Assembly: GCA_900757715.1 (NCBI GenBank)
Contig: CAAEOZ010000015.1
Span: 1-17,044 of the forward strand
Length of the DNA: 17,044 nt
From: an uncultured Veillonella sp.
GTDB taxonomy: Bacteria; Bacillota; Negativicutes; Veillonellales; Veillonellaceae
Reading direction: 5' to 3'
The position numbers were made by a program, and so were the translations under genes. Each line of letters opens with the position of its first letter. The stretch's first letter is position 1. This document shows positions 1 to 8,091 of this stretch, piece after piece. The notes beneath the pieces were generated by a model. It did not search any database and was not told where the DNA came from. It saw nothing but the letters and a program-made list of their open reading frames with translations.

Positions 1-24
1 ATTGGTTAGTTATCGTCCTTTTTC
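1..24. repeat. Partial hairpin arm, cut by the window edge
   Basis: The first bases (GGTTAGTTATC followed by a T-rich run) closely match the right arm and T-run of the hairpin at 144-217. They may be the 3' half of a further copy whose left half lies outside the window. This is inferred from similarity only. Confidence 0.35.
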
Positions 25-143
25 CTACTGTACCTATGAACTAGTCCCATCAAATCTAAATGTTCATTAACGAGTTATCGTAATTTCGCTGTATCAAGAG
101 GGGAGAGAAATTAATGGACCCCTTTATATAACTACATTTAGGT

Positions 144-217
144 AAAAAAGAGTGATGACTAACCTTTACGCTTCAAAGCGAGCTAAGTCGTTAATTGGTT
201 AGTTATCACTCTTTTTT
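144..217. terminator. Long hairpin with A-run and T-run, terminator-like
   Basis: Arms 144-164 and 197-217 pair at 20 of 21 positions, the exception being a possible G-U pair on the + strand. Six A's lie on one side and T8 on the other, so it could terminate transcription in both directions. The 32-nt loop contains its own small stem (CGCTT/AAGCG around 169-180) and a 22-nt core (169-190) that recurs inverted at 330-351. A plain terminator does not need such a loop. Confidence 0.6.
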
Positions 218-228
218 TTCTTTTCTCC

Positions 229-457
229 ATATATGGCCAACCTATTATTTCGCTTTTAAGGTTGTAGGTAGGACTATATGGGACTGTTACATAAGTACAG
301 CCATAAAAATCACAGAACCTAGTAAAGAGCGACTTAGCTCGCTTTGGAGCGATGAGCTAGGTTCTGTGATTTTTAACTAGGGTCTCACTAATGTATTCGG
401 GCCCCATATAGTCCTATTATGGTAAACCTTAAGCGTAATAATAGGTTGACTATATAT
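229..457. repeat. Nested inverted-repeat element (about 229 bp)
   Basis: Three sets of arms are nested around one centre. The outer arms 229-263 and 425-457 match over most of their length (both contain AACCTATTATT and, after a mismatch, CGCTT). The middle arms 269-282 and 403-416 are perfect over 14 bp. The inner arms 305-322 and 357-374 are perfect over 18 bp. The centre (330-351) is the reverse complement, 21 of 22, of the loop core of the hairpin at 144-217. No good protein-coding frame fills it. It could be a structured RNA, a MITE-like repeat or a compound terminator; the sequence alone does not decide. Confidence 0.65.
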
Positions 458-475
458 TCCTTTTCGCTGTATATT
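446..475 (+). promoter_or_regulatory. Probable bioD promoter
   Basis: TTGACT at 446-451 and TATATT at 470-475 are separated by 18 bp, about 78 bp before the bioD start. The -35 box lies inside the right outer arm of the nested inverted repeat, so folding of that arm and promoter use could be linked. Prediction from consensus only. Confidence 0.45.
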
Positions 476-484
476 GTAATTAGA

Positions 485-514
485 TTGTAAACTTACTCAC
501 ATAAATTAGTTAAC
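485..514. promoter_or_regulatory. Candidate BirA-type operator upstream of bioD
   Basis: Half-sites TTGTAAAC (485-492) and GTTAAC (509-514) are separated by 16 bp. They resemble the bacterial biotin-repressor operator, whose halves are TTGTTAAC and GTTAACAA with a spacer of about 15 bp. The site begins roughly at the predicted transcription start, where a repressor would block bioD. The match is imperfect and no BirA gene is in view. Confidence 0.4.
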
Positions 515-552
515 CTATGCGGCAGTAAGTATTCGCTTGAGAGGAGCTTTGT

Positions 553-1305
553 ATGAAGCAGTTAGGTATTTCTATAATTGGTACAGATACAGATGTAGGT
601 AAGACGTTTGTGACCGGGTTATTGGGGGCGATGGCTGTAGACGATGGCTTTGCTGTTGGGATGGTGAAACCTGTGTCTTCTAGTGCAGTGCCTTTTCCTG
701 AATGTGTGACGATGGATGAGGATAATTATAATATCGGCCTTGAGAGTAAAGATGCGACACATTTGATGCGCTCGGCAGGTATTCCTGAATCTCGTCGTCA
801 TGAAGTGAATCCTTATGCTATTGCCGGTGATTTTTCTCCTCGCCTTGCAGCGGAATTGGCTGGTATCGAGATTGACTATGATGGTCTTGTAGAACATACA
901 TTAGATGTAGTGAGTCGCTATGACATAACCTTTGTAGAAGGTGCTGGCGGTATCACGACTCCTCTCTATGGAGATAAAACTTTCACGGATTTTATGAAAG
1001 ATATCAAATTACCAGCTATTATTGTAGCAGATGGTCGGCTTGGCTCTATTAATCGTGTCGTTTTGACTTGCGAATATGCTAAATTGCATGGTATCGAGGT
1101 AAAAGCCATTATCGTAAATGATATGACAGCTGTAGACCTGTTTTTATTGAAAACAAATGTGGCAGATATGGAGCGTTACACAGGTGTTCCCGTAGTAGCT
1201 GTAGTACCGCCATACCAAGGCCCGGATATTCACAAGGTTCAACTTGGTTGGGCTCGCTCTTTTATTGATTCTAAGGAATTATGGAACACCGTCTTAGGGC
1301 TATAA
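553..1305 (+). CDS. bioD: Dethiobiotin synthetase
   Basis: This ATP-dependent cytoplasmic enzyme closes the ureido ring of dethiobiotin from 7,8-diaminononanoate and CO2, the step before biotin synthase. The 250-residue product has the BioD P-loop GTDTDVGKT (residues 10-18), the catalytic-lysine segment VKPVSSS with K39, a SPRLAAELAG segment (95-104), and EGAGG (129-133), a family hallmark. Length is slightly above the usual 220-240. The ATG at 553 follows GAGAGGAG with good spacing. It lies 180 bp before bioA on the same strand with no terminator between, so the two may be co-transcribed, although bioA seems to have its own control region. Upstream lie a promoter and a BirA-like operator candidate. 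Confidence 0.95.
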   Translation: MKQLGISIIGTDTDVGKTFVTGLLGAMAVDDGFAVGMVKPVSSSAVPFPECVTMDEDNYNIGLESKDATHLMRSAGIPESRRHEVNPYAIAGDFSPRLAAELAGIEIDYDGLVEHTLDVVSRYDITFVEGAGGITTPLYGDKTFTDFMKDIKLPAIIVADGRLGSINRVVLTCEYAKLHGIEVKAIIVNDMTAVDLFLLKTNVADMERYTGVPVVAVVPPYQGPDIHKVQLGWARSFIDSKELWNTVLGL

Positions 1306-1398
1306 AGCTTAGATCGGATAATTCGTTATTTATTAGTGGTAGAAACTTAGCATAAATTATATACATCAATTTAGCGTAGTTAGATATGTATAGTTATA

Positions 1399-1420
1399 TA
1401 ACTTACTATATAGTAAGTTA
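1399..1420. promoter_or_regulatory. 22-bp perfect palindrome upstream of bioA, operator candidate
   Basis: TAACTTACTAT is followed directly by its exact reverse complement, giving a 22-bp palindrome without a spacer. A third TAACTTAC copy overlaps at 1419-1426, and AGTTAAC (1416-1422) is shared with the bioD operator candidate (508-514). Position 66 bp before the bioA start suits a repressor site, perhaps the same biotin repressor. Confidence 0.45.
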
Positions 1421-1485
1421 ACTTACATTAATTATAGTCATAGAGAGTTATAGTTTGTAAAACTTAGTAAGTATGAGGTGACGAA

Positions 1486-2874
1486 ATGGCAGAAAAACAG
1501 CTTTCACAAGCAGCACAATGGGACCACGAGTTTGTGTGGCATCCATTTACACAAATGCAAGATTGGCTAGCACAAGAGCCAGTGGTAATTGAACGCGGTG
1601 AGGGGGTATATCTCATCGATGAGAACGGTAAAAAGTATTACGATGGCGTATCTTCGTTGTGGGTTAATATTCATGGTCACAACCATCCTGTATTGAACCA
1701 AGCATTGAAGGATCAAATCGATAAAATTGCACATAGCACATTATTAGGTCTCGTAAGTCCTCCGTCTGCACAATTGTGTAAAGAGCTTGTAGAGCTTGCT
1801 CCAAAAGGCCTCGATAAAGTATTTTTGTCTGATGATGGCAGTACAGCTATCGAAGTGGCTATTAAAATGGCATATCAATATCGTCAGCAAGTGGGCCAAA
1901 CTAAGAAAACTAAGTTTATCGCCCTCAATGCAGGCTATCATGGGGATACATTAGGCACGGTATCCGTAGGCGGTATTCAATTATTTCACCAAGTATTCCA
2001 TAATCTATTATTTAAACCATTAACATTGCCAAGCCCTGGTGTGTATAGAGATTTGGCAGATCGAGATAAAGCCTTTGAAGAGTCTTTGGCTGAATTGGAA
2101 CGCATCCTTAACGAAGAAGGCGATGAAATCACGGCTCTCGTTATGGAACCATTGGTGCAAGCAGCAGCAGGCATGCTCGTAATGCCTCACGGCTATTTGA
2201 AACGTGTTCGTGAGTTAACAGAACAACATGATGTATTCCTCATCGTCGACGAAGTGGCTACAGGCTTTGGTCGGACTGGTAAATTCTTTGCCTGCGAGCA
2301 TGAAGGCGTATCTCCAGATTTTATGACCTTATCTAAAGGCATCACTGGTGGGTACCTTCCATTAGCAGCAACATTGACTACAAAACGCGTATTCGATGCA
2401 TTCCTCGGCACTTTTGAAGAAAAGAAAACCTTTTATCATGGTCATTCCTATACCGGTAATGCCTTGGCTTGTGCCGTTGCATTGGCTTCTTTGAAAGTAT
2501 TCCGTGATGAAAAGGTAATTGAACAATTGCCTGCTAAAGTAGAAGCTTTCACAAAGGCTTTAGAACCTATTAAGTCATTGAAGCATGTTAAAGAGGTTCG
2601 TCAGCGAGGCCTCATCGTAGGTATTGAACTTGAAAAAAATGTGGCAACTCACGAAGCGTATCGCCCAAATGATGCGGTCGGTGCTAAGGTGGCAATCCTC
2701 GCCCGTGAGCAAGGACTTATCTGTCGTCCTATCGGTGACGTGGTTATTCTCATGCCTCCATTGGCATCCACTGTGGAACAATTAGAGGATATGGTTCGTA
2801 TTGTGGGTGAAAGTATCCAACGTGCAACTGAGGAAGAGGGGATACTTGAAGATATGCGCCCAATTATTTTATAA
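1486..2874 (+). CDS. bioA: Adenosylmethionine-8-amino-7-oxononanoate aminotransferase
   Basis: This PLP-dependent class III aminotransferase converts 8-amino-7-oxononanoate to 7,8-diaminononanoate, the substrate of BioD next door. The 462-residue product shows the BioA N-terminal motif WHPFTQMQDW (residues 18-27), the PLP-contact YHGDT (151-155), the cofactor aspartate in VDEVATGFGRTG (D255), and the Schiff-base lysine K284 in LSKGITGGY. HGHSYTGNAL also fits the family. Length matches Gram-positive-type BioA/BioK. Some of these use lysine rather than S-adenosylmethionine as amino donor, and the sequence does not tell which applies here. The ATG at 1486 follows GAGGTGACGAA. A strong terminator lies just downstream. 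No bioB, bioF or bioH was seen in the window. Confidence 0.95.
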   Translation: MAEKQLSQAAQWDHEFVWHPFTQMQDWLAQEPVVIERGEGVYLIDENGKKYYDGVSSLWVNIHGHNHPVLNQALKDQIDKIAHSTLLGLVSPPSAQLCKELVELAPKGLDKVFLSDDGSTAIEVAIKMAYQYRQQVGQTKKTKFIALNAGYHGDTLGTVSVGGIQLFHQVFHNLLFKPLTLPSPGVYRDLADRDKAFEESLAELERILNEEGDEITALVMEPLVQAAAGMLVMPHGYLKRVRELTEQHDVFLIVDEVATGFGRTGKFFACEHEGVSPDFMTLSKGITGGYLPLAATLTTKRVFDAFLGTFEEKKTFYHGHSYTGNALACAVALASLKVFRDEKVIEQLPAKVEAFTKALEPIKSLKHVKEVRQRGLIVGIELEKNVATHEAYRPNDAVGAKVAILAREQGLICRPIGDVVILMPPLASTVEQLEDMVRIVGESIQRATEEEGILEDMRPIIL

Positions 2875-2893
2875 TGCTAAATTAATTATTGGA

Positions 2894-2947
2894 AAGCTAC
2901 ACCTATTGTCTTTTGTTAGTAGTTTAAGGCAATGGGGTGTAGTTTTT
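2894..2947 (+). terminator. Rho-independent terminator after bioA
   Basis: Stem arms CTACACCTATTG (from 2897) and CAATGGGGTGTAG (ending 2942) enclose a loop and are followed by TTTTTT. This ends the bioD-bioA unit before the transporter gene. Confidence 0.8.
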
Positions 2948-3060
2948 TGTATAGCACATCGAAATTTCGTCATATTTTAAACTATAGACTATACATTGCC
3001 AAAATTCGATGATTATTTAGCATATCTATGATACTATATATGTATAAAGGAGGTCATCGT

Positions 3061-4401
3061 ATGGACATTTATGTAATTATGCAAGTTATTATTTTATTTG
3101 GTGCCATCTTCCTCGGTGTTCGCCTAGGTGGCATGGGCATCGGTTACGCTGGCGGCCTTGGGGTTGTGTTGTTAAGCCTTGGTATGGGAATGTTTCCGGG
3201 ACAGATTCCATGGGATGTAATTCTGATTATCATGTCTGCTATCGCAGCCATCTGTGCCTTACAGTTAGCCGGTGGGCTTGATTATTTGGTGCGCATTGCT
3301 GAAAATATTTTGCGTAAAAATCCAAAGCACATCAACTACTTAGCACCAACTGTTACGTATTTCTTAACTATTTTAGCAGGTACTGGTCATACAGCATTCT
3401 CTATGATTCCAGTAATCGTAGAGGTGGCGAAAAGTGAAAACATTAAGCCATCTGTACCATTATCTATTGCCGTTGTAGCGAGCCAAATTGGTATCACTGC
3501 GAGTCCTGTATCGGCAGCAGTAGTTGCTATGAGTGGATTCCTTGAGCCATATGGTGTTAACTATCCTACATTGCTCGCGATTTGTATTTCCACAACATTC
3601 GTAGGGGTTATGATTACGGCATTTATCATGTCTACCTTTGCGAATAATGATTTATCTTCTGATCCAGTATATCAAGAACGTTTGGCAGCAGGTCACGTGG
3701 CGCCACCTCGTGAAAAAAACACGGATTTCCACTTAAAACCTGGTGCAAAAGCTTCTGTATTGATTTTCTTGATTGGTATCATTTGTATCGTATTCTATGC
3801 AACAGCAATTTCCAAAAATATTGGTATTATTAAACCAGTTATCTTTGGTCGAAACGATGCTATCATCGGATTTATGATGATTATTGCGGCTGCTATAACA
3901 TTCTTCTGTAAGCTTGATACAGCAGAACTTGTTAATACAAGTACATTCAAATCTGGCTTATCTGCTTGTGTTTGCGTACTAGGTGTAGCATGGTTGGGCG
4001 ATACCTTTGTAAAAGGTCATATTCCTGAAATTAAAGCACTCGCTTCTAGCATGGTAACAGCATATCCGTTCCTATTGGCGGTAGCCTTCTTCTTTGCAAG
4101 TACATTGTTGTATAGCCAAGCGGCAACTACACAAGCTTTGGTACCAGCTGTAATTCTAGCTCTCGGTATTACACCAGAGAACACAGGATCGGTTTATATT
4201 ATTATCGCATCCTTCGCAGCTGTATCTGCACTCTTCGTATTGCCTACATATCCAACACTTTTGGGGGCTGTACAAATGGACGATACGGGCTCTACGCGAA
4301 TCGGTAAGCTTGTATTTAACCATCCGTTCTTCATTCCAGGCGTACTTGCCATCGCCATTTCTGTAGCACTCGGTTTCGTAGTGGCTCCGTTGATGCTGTA
4401 A
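3061..4401 (+). CDS. Anaerobic C4-dicarboxylate transporter, DcuA/DcuB family
   Basis: This is an inner-membrane carrier that exchanges or takes up fumarate, malate, aspartate and succinate during anaerobic growth. The 446 residues equal the length of E. coli DcuB and align with it along their length as I remember it: GGMGIGYAGG near the N-terminus, ALQLAGGLDYLVRIAE (about 66-81), LTILAGTGH (about 102-110), ITASPVSAAVV, SQAATTQALVPA, LPTYPTLLGAVQMD and the C-terminal IGKLVFNHPFFIPG. About ten to twelve hydrophobic helices are visible. An upstream in-frame ATG at 3028 exists, but AAAGGAGG at 3046-3053 places the start at 3061. It stands alone between two terminators. In a lactate- or malate-fermenting anaerobe it would serve succinate export or malate uptake; DcuA versus DcuB specificity cannot be read from sequence. 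Confidence 0.9.
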   Translation: MDIYVIMQVIILFGAIFLGVRLGGMGIGYAGGLGVVLLSLGMGMFPGQIPWDVILIIMSAIAAICALQLAGGLDYLVRIAENILRKNPKHINYLAPTVTYFLTILAGTGHTAFSMIPVIVEVAKSENIKPSVPLSIAVVASQIGITASPVSAAVVAMSGFLEPYGVNYPTLLAICISTTFVGVMITAFIMSTFANNDLSSDPVYQERLAAGHVAPPREKNTDFHLKPGAKASVLIFLIGIICIVFYATAISKNIGIIKPVIFGRNDAIIGFMMIIAAAITFFCKLDTAELVNTSTFKSGLSACVCVLGVAWLGDTFVKGHIPEIKALASSMVTAYPFLLAVAFFFASTLLYSQAATTQALVPAVILALGITPENTGSVYIIIASFAAVSALFVLPTYPTLLGAVQMDDTGSTRIGKLVFNHPFFIPGVLAIAISVALGFVVAPLML

Positions 4402-4446
4402 TTGGTGAAAGCTAAATAAGGTTAATACAAAATATATTTTAAAACT

Positions 4447-4480
4447 AAAAAGGACGTAACTATCAGTTGCGTCCTTTTTG
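4447..4480. terminator. Bidirectional terminator between dcu-type gene and zur
   Basis: AAAAAGGACG and CGTCCTTTTT form a long stem with inner AACT/AGTT pairing, with A-run and T-run at the two ends. It can stop both the rightward transporter transcript and the leftward znuCB-zur transcript. Confidence 0.8.
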
Positions 4481-4506
4481 TTATTTAAACATTAGTTGTC
4501 TATTTT

Positions 4507-4914
4507 CTACTTCTTGTTTTTGCACTTCTTACAAATCCCTGCGATCTCAAGGTGATGTTCCGTTACAGTAAATCCTGCATCGTTAAGTTCTTGTGGCATT
4601 TCTACGACGGGACAGGTATGGAGCGGTATCATGGCACCACAGCTCGTACATACAGCATAGTGGCGATGTGTATGAGGGGTAATTTCATAATATGCCATCT
4701 CACTACCCATGAGCGTGGTACGTGTAACGATACCCTTAGTTTCTAATAGTTCAAGTGTACGGTAGATAGTAGACATCCAAGTAGTGCTACCGTCACCTAA
4801 GCGTTCTGCGATTTCAAGGGCTGTAATAGGTTTATCTATAGTTGTTAATACAGACCAAATGGCTTCGCGCTGTTTGGTCTTTTTTATGCCTTCCGGCCAA
4901 GCTGTTGTATTCAT
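4507..4914 (-). CDS. zur: Fur-family metalloregulator, probably zinc-responsive Zur
   Basis: This cytosolic DNA-binding repressor senses a metal ion. The 135-residue product has the Fur winged-helix domain (about 8-75, with TTWMSTIYRTLELLE as recognition region), a His-rich hinge PHTHRHYAVC (80-89), and two CxxC pairs, C89/C92 and C128/C131, which form the structural zinc site of the family. H120-H121 and E123 fit the regulatory metal site region. It is third in line after znuC and znuB, 209 bp beyond znuB, facing away from the transporter gene. Fur, PerR and Zur are close in sequence; the Zur call rests mainly on the znu neighbourhood. Its likely target is the divergent znu promoter, which would make the locus self-regulating. 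Confidence 0.85.
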   Translation of the reverse strand: MNTTAWPEGIKKTKQREAIWSVLTTIDKPITALEIAERLGDGSTTWMSTIYRTLELLETKGIVTRTTLMGSEMAYYEITPHTHRHYAVCTSCGAMIPLHTCPVVEMPQELNDAGFTVTEHHLEIAGICKKCKNKK

Positions 4915-5123
4915 AACTCTCTTTCGATTCTGTTTTAATACTAAAACTGTTATACACTTGTATAGTTAGATGATTTATATGGCTAACAATATATCAAATA
5001 TACTATCGGATTTAGTTAGCTGTATTTTTTAATTTAACTAATTATATTATTCAACTCTAACTAGCTATATTACTCTAATTAGCTATGTTGTTTATATCTA
5101 AACATATTAATGATTGTTTTAGT

Positions 5124-5934
5124 TTATTTGCTAAATTGCACGCGTCGTATGATAGCTCGAATATTCTTAATGATTAATACTACTAGTAAAATACCTACCG
5201 ATGTTAGAGACACGAAGCCACCAGGAGCTACGTTAAGGAAGTAGGATCCAAAGAGTCCAATGATCATAGCGAGTAAGCTAAATCCAATGGAACATAGTAA
5301 AGTCGTTCTAAATCCTTTTTCTAGTTGTAGTGCCGATGCCACAGGCAAGGCAATCATGGCACTTAGTACAAGGACGCCGACAATTTTAATGGAAATAGAC
5401 ACGGCGGCAGCCATTAAGATGGCAAAGATATAGTTAATAAAATCTACCTTAACACCTGCTACACGAGCGGCCTCTTCATCATAGGCGATGTAAAGAAGTG
5501 AGTTGTATAGGAAATATAAGGTGAGTACAGATAAGATTGTAAGCACAGCAATACTAATCATATCAGTTGCGTTTACCGTTAGGATGCTACCAAAAAAGAA
5601 TACATTTGCGTTAGCCTTTAGTTTGCCTGAGCTAATAAGCGTAATAGCTGTACCAATACTGAGGGATAAGATTATAGTAAGAATCAAATCGAGATGATGA
5701 GAGAAGTATTTTCGCAAGAACTCGATGAGTGCACCGCAGATAGCAGTAAAGATAAAAGCCCCTAAAATTGGATTAGTATTCGTCAATAAGCCTAGCGTAA
5801 TACCTGCTAGAGATGCATGACTCATGGTATCGCCAATCATACTAGAGCGACGCAATACCATGAAAATACCGATACATGGGCACAATAGGGATATGCAGAT
5901 AGCTACGAAGAAGGCATTTTGCATGAAATCATAA

Positions 5935-5942
<8 letters not shown>
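5124..5942 (-). CDS. znuB: Zinc ABC transporter permease
   Basis: This is the membrane subunit of the high-affinity zinc importer, in the ABC-3 family. The 272-residue product is largely hydrophobic with about seven to nine helices and carries the family motif GDTMSHASLAGI (near residues 37-48) that contacts the ATPase. The frame is open to 5969, but the start is best placed at the ATG at 5942: GAGGAGG lies just upstream on the minus strand, and the protein then begins MFNYDFMQNAFF like its relatives. That start overlaps the last 8 bp of znuC, a sign of translational coupling. Related permeases carry manganese or iron; zinc is inferred from the Fur-family neighbour and the three-histidine ZnuA. 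Confidence 0.92.
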
Positions 5943-6744
<802 letters not shown>

Positions 6745-6763
6745 ATGAAAACCACATTTCTGA

Positions 6764-6792
6764 TTGACAAAATTCTAAGTAAGTTTATACTA
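6764..6792 (+). promoter_or_regulatory. znuA promoter
   Basis: TTGACA (6764-6769) and TATACT (6787-6792) have an ideal 17-bp spacer. The predicted start near 6799 gives a leader of about 93 nt before znuA. Confidence 0.75.
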
Positions 6793-6812
6793 TAACTATA
6801 TTACAAATGCAA
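6784..6812 (-). promoter_or_regulatory. znuCB-zur promoter
   Basis: On the minus strand TTGCAT (6812-6807) and TATAAA (6789-6784) have a 17-bp spacer. The -10 overlaps the -10 of the opposing znuA promoter (6787-6792), so the two polymerases cannot bind at once. The start would lie near 6777, about 33 nt before the znuC ATG. Confidence 0.65.
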
Positions 6813-6822
6813 CTGAGTCGCA
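6808..6822. promoter_or_regulatory. Candidate Zur operator
   Basis: TGCAACTGAGTCGCA is a 15-bp inverted repeat of the form TGCnACTnAGTnGCA. It overlaps the -35 of the znuC promoter and the predicted start region of znuA, so one bound repressor could shut both. A further GCAACT follows at 6826-6831. Whether this Fur-family protein recognises this sequence is inference. Confidence 0.55.
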
Positions 6823-6891
6823 ACTGCAACTAAAGAATGGAGTGTATTCTGTATAGGCATAGCGATCAGGATTTTACAAAGGAGGACTACG

Positions 6892-7806
6892 ATGATCAAG
6901 AAACTGATTTTGTTAGTTGTAGGTATTATGATGGCTGCTTTATTTGCAGGTTGTGGCAACGATACACCGAATGCACAGAAGGAGCAAGCAGGTAAAAAAA
7001 TCCAAGTGGTAACAAGCTTTAATGCAATGGCTGAGTTTACAAAGGCTATTGGTGGTGACAAGGTAGAGGTATCTACTATTATACCAGATGGCGTGGAACC
7101 ACATGATTTCGAGTTGAAGCCTGAAAATATGAAACAATTGGCAACAGCTCAAGTATTTGTATATAACGGTTTTGGTATGGAGCCTTGGGCAAAACAAGCT
7201 ATCGAAGCAGCTAAAAATGATAAACTCGTATCTGTTGTAGCTACTGAAGGTGTTGAAGCTATTAAAAATACTGACCCAGAAGAAATTAAAGAACATGGTG
7301 CAGAAGATCCTCATGCATGGTTATCTTTGAAAAATGCTAAAATTGAAGTGAAAAATATTAAGGATGCCCTTGTAAAAGTTGATCCAGCAAACAAGGATTA
7401 TTATGAAAAGAATTATACTGAATACATTGCTAAATTAGATGCAATGATTAAAAAATATGAAGAGCAATTCGCCAAAGCTCCTCATAAAAACTTTGTTACA
7501 GGCCATGCAGCGTTTGCGTACCTATGCCGTGACTTTGGTTTAGAACAAAATAGTGTGGAAGATGTATTTGCTGAAGGCGAACCTAATGCAGCACAATTGG
7601 CTAAACTCATCGAATACGCTAAAGAAAACCATATTACTACTATCTTTGCAGAAGAAATGGCTAGCCCAGAAGTATCCAAAACTTTGGCACAAGAAGTAGG
7701 GGCTAAGGTAGAAACTATTTACACTATCGAAAGTAACGAAGACAATAAAACATACTTAGAACGTATGGATGAAAACCTTACAAAAATTGCAGCATCTTTG
7801 CAATAA
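6892..7806 (+). CDS. znuA: Zinc-binding lipoprotein of the ABC importer
   Basis: This surface-anchored solute-binding protein of cluster A-I captures zinc and hands it to ZnuB. The 304-residue product begins with a lipoprotein signal peptide; the lipobox LFAGC gives C21 as the lipidated residue. Metal ligands are recognisable as H71 (GVEPHDFE), H141 (EDPHAW) and H205 (TGHAAFAY), with E254 or E255 (FAEEM) in the fourth position. Three histidines favour zinc over manganese. The long His/Asp-rich loop of many ZnuA proteins is reduced here to a short stretch around residues 127-140. The start follows AAAGGAGG. It is read divergently from znuC with shared control and ends in its own terminator. 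Confidence 0.93.
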   Translation: MIKKLILLVVGIMMAALFAGCGNDTPNAQKEQAGKKIQVVTSFNAMAEFTKAIGGDKVEVSTIIPDGVEPHDFELKPENMKQLATAQVFVYNGFGMEPWAKQAIEAAKNDKLVSVVATEGVEAIKNTDPEEIKEHGAEDPHAWLSLKNAKIEVKNIKDALVKVDPANKDYYEKNYTEYIAKLDAMIKKYEEQFAKAPHKNFVTGHAAFAYLCRDFGLEQNSVEDVFAEGEPNAAQLAKLIEYAKENHITTIFAEEMASPEVSKTLAQEVGAKVETIYTIESNEDNKTYLERMDENLTKIAASLQ

Positions 7807-7814
7807 GATAAATA

Positions 7815-7845
7815 AAAGAGCAGTCCCTAGTGGGCTGCTTTTTTG
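7815..7845 (+). terminator. Terminator after znuA
   Basis: AGAGCAGTCC and GGGCTGCT form a stem with a CTAGT loop, followed by TTTTTT. Confidence 0.85.
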
Positions 7846-7929
7846 CGTTATAATAGGCTGAAATAATATCTTAAAAGTTAGATTATATAGTATAATATAT
7901 TATCAGATTAAATAAAAAGGAGACCTAAT

Positions 7930-8026
7930 ATGGTTATCATTAATAAATCAGAGATTGCTGATGAAAGGTCTTGACCATAATTATTATTTTGAAGGGAATC
8001 AATTAATTAAAAGTGAAAAGTTATAA
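7930..8026 (+). pseudogene. Small ORF with a +1 frame change, remnant or leader
   Basis: An ATG at 7930 has an excellent ribosome site (AAAAAGGAG, 8 bp spacing) and encodes MVIINKSEIADERS before TGA at 7972-7974. Shifting by +1 just before that stop opens a second stretch, GLDHNYYFEGNQLIKSEKL, ending at 8026. The join reads naturally as one protein of about 32 residues. The stop is followed by C, as in the RF2 frameshift site, but the slip codon UCU-to-CUU is a poor one. A decayed small gene is the simplest reading; a 14-residue leader peptide for the next gene or a real frameshift are alternatives. I do not recognise the family. Confidence 0.35.
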
Positions 8027-8091
8027 GGTATAGTATTATGAATGGTTTGTTTGTGTTACGATTAGAAAAATATAGGTGTTTTGGAGGTTTT

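Larger units (their letters stand above)
1..552. other. Gene-free region with hairpin elements and the bioD promoter
   Basis: No credible coding sequence was found. The stretch holds the hairpin at 144-217, the nested element at 229-457, a partial hairpin at the left edge, and the bioD promoter and operator candidate at 446-515. Positions 25-143 show nothing recognisable. Confidence 0.7.

Noticed and set aside
195..380. 61-codon ORF on the plus strand in the hairpin region
   Set aside because: It runs through three inverted-repeat arms, has no ribosome site, and its composition follows the palindromes.
84..472. 11-bp direct repeat TTTCGCTGTAT at 84-94 and 462-472 flanking the hairpin elements, considered as target-site duplication
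   Set aside because: Too far from the outer arms, flanks do not match, and no transposase or terminal structure supports insertion.
4970..5123. Repeated TTAGCTAT-type words between znuB and zur
   Set aside because: Short, AT-rich and imperfect; could be chance and no promoter could be defined with confidence.
7847..7856. TTATAAT after the znuA terminator as a promoter
   Set aside because: No -35 at a workable distance; it would overlap the terminator stem.
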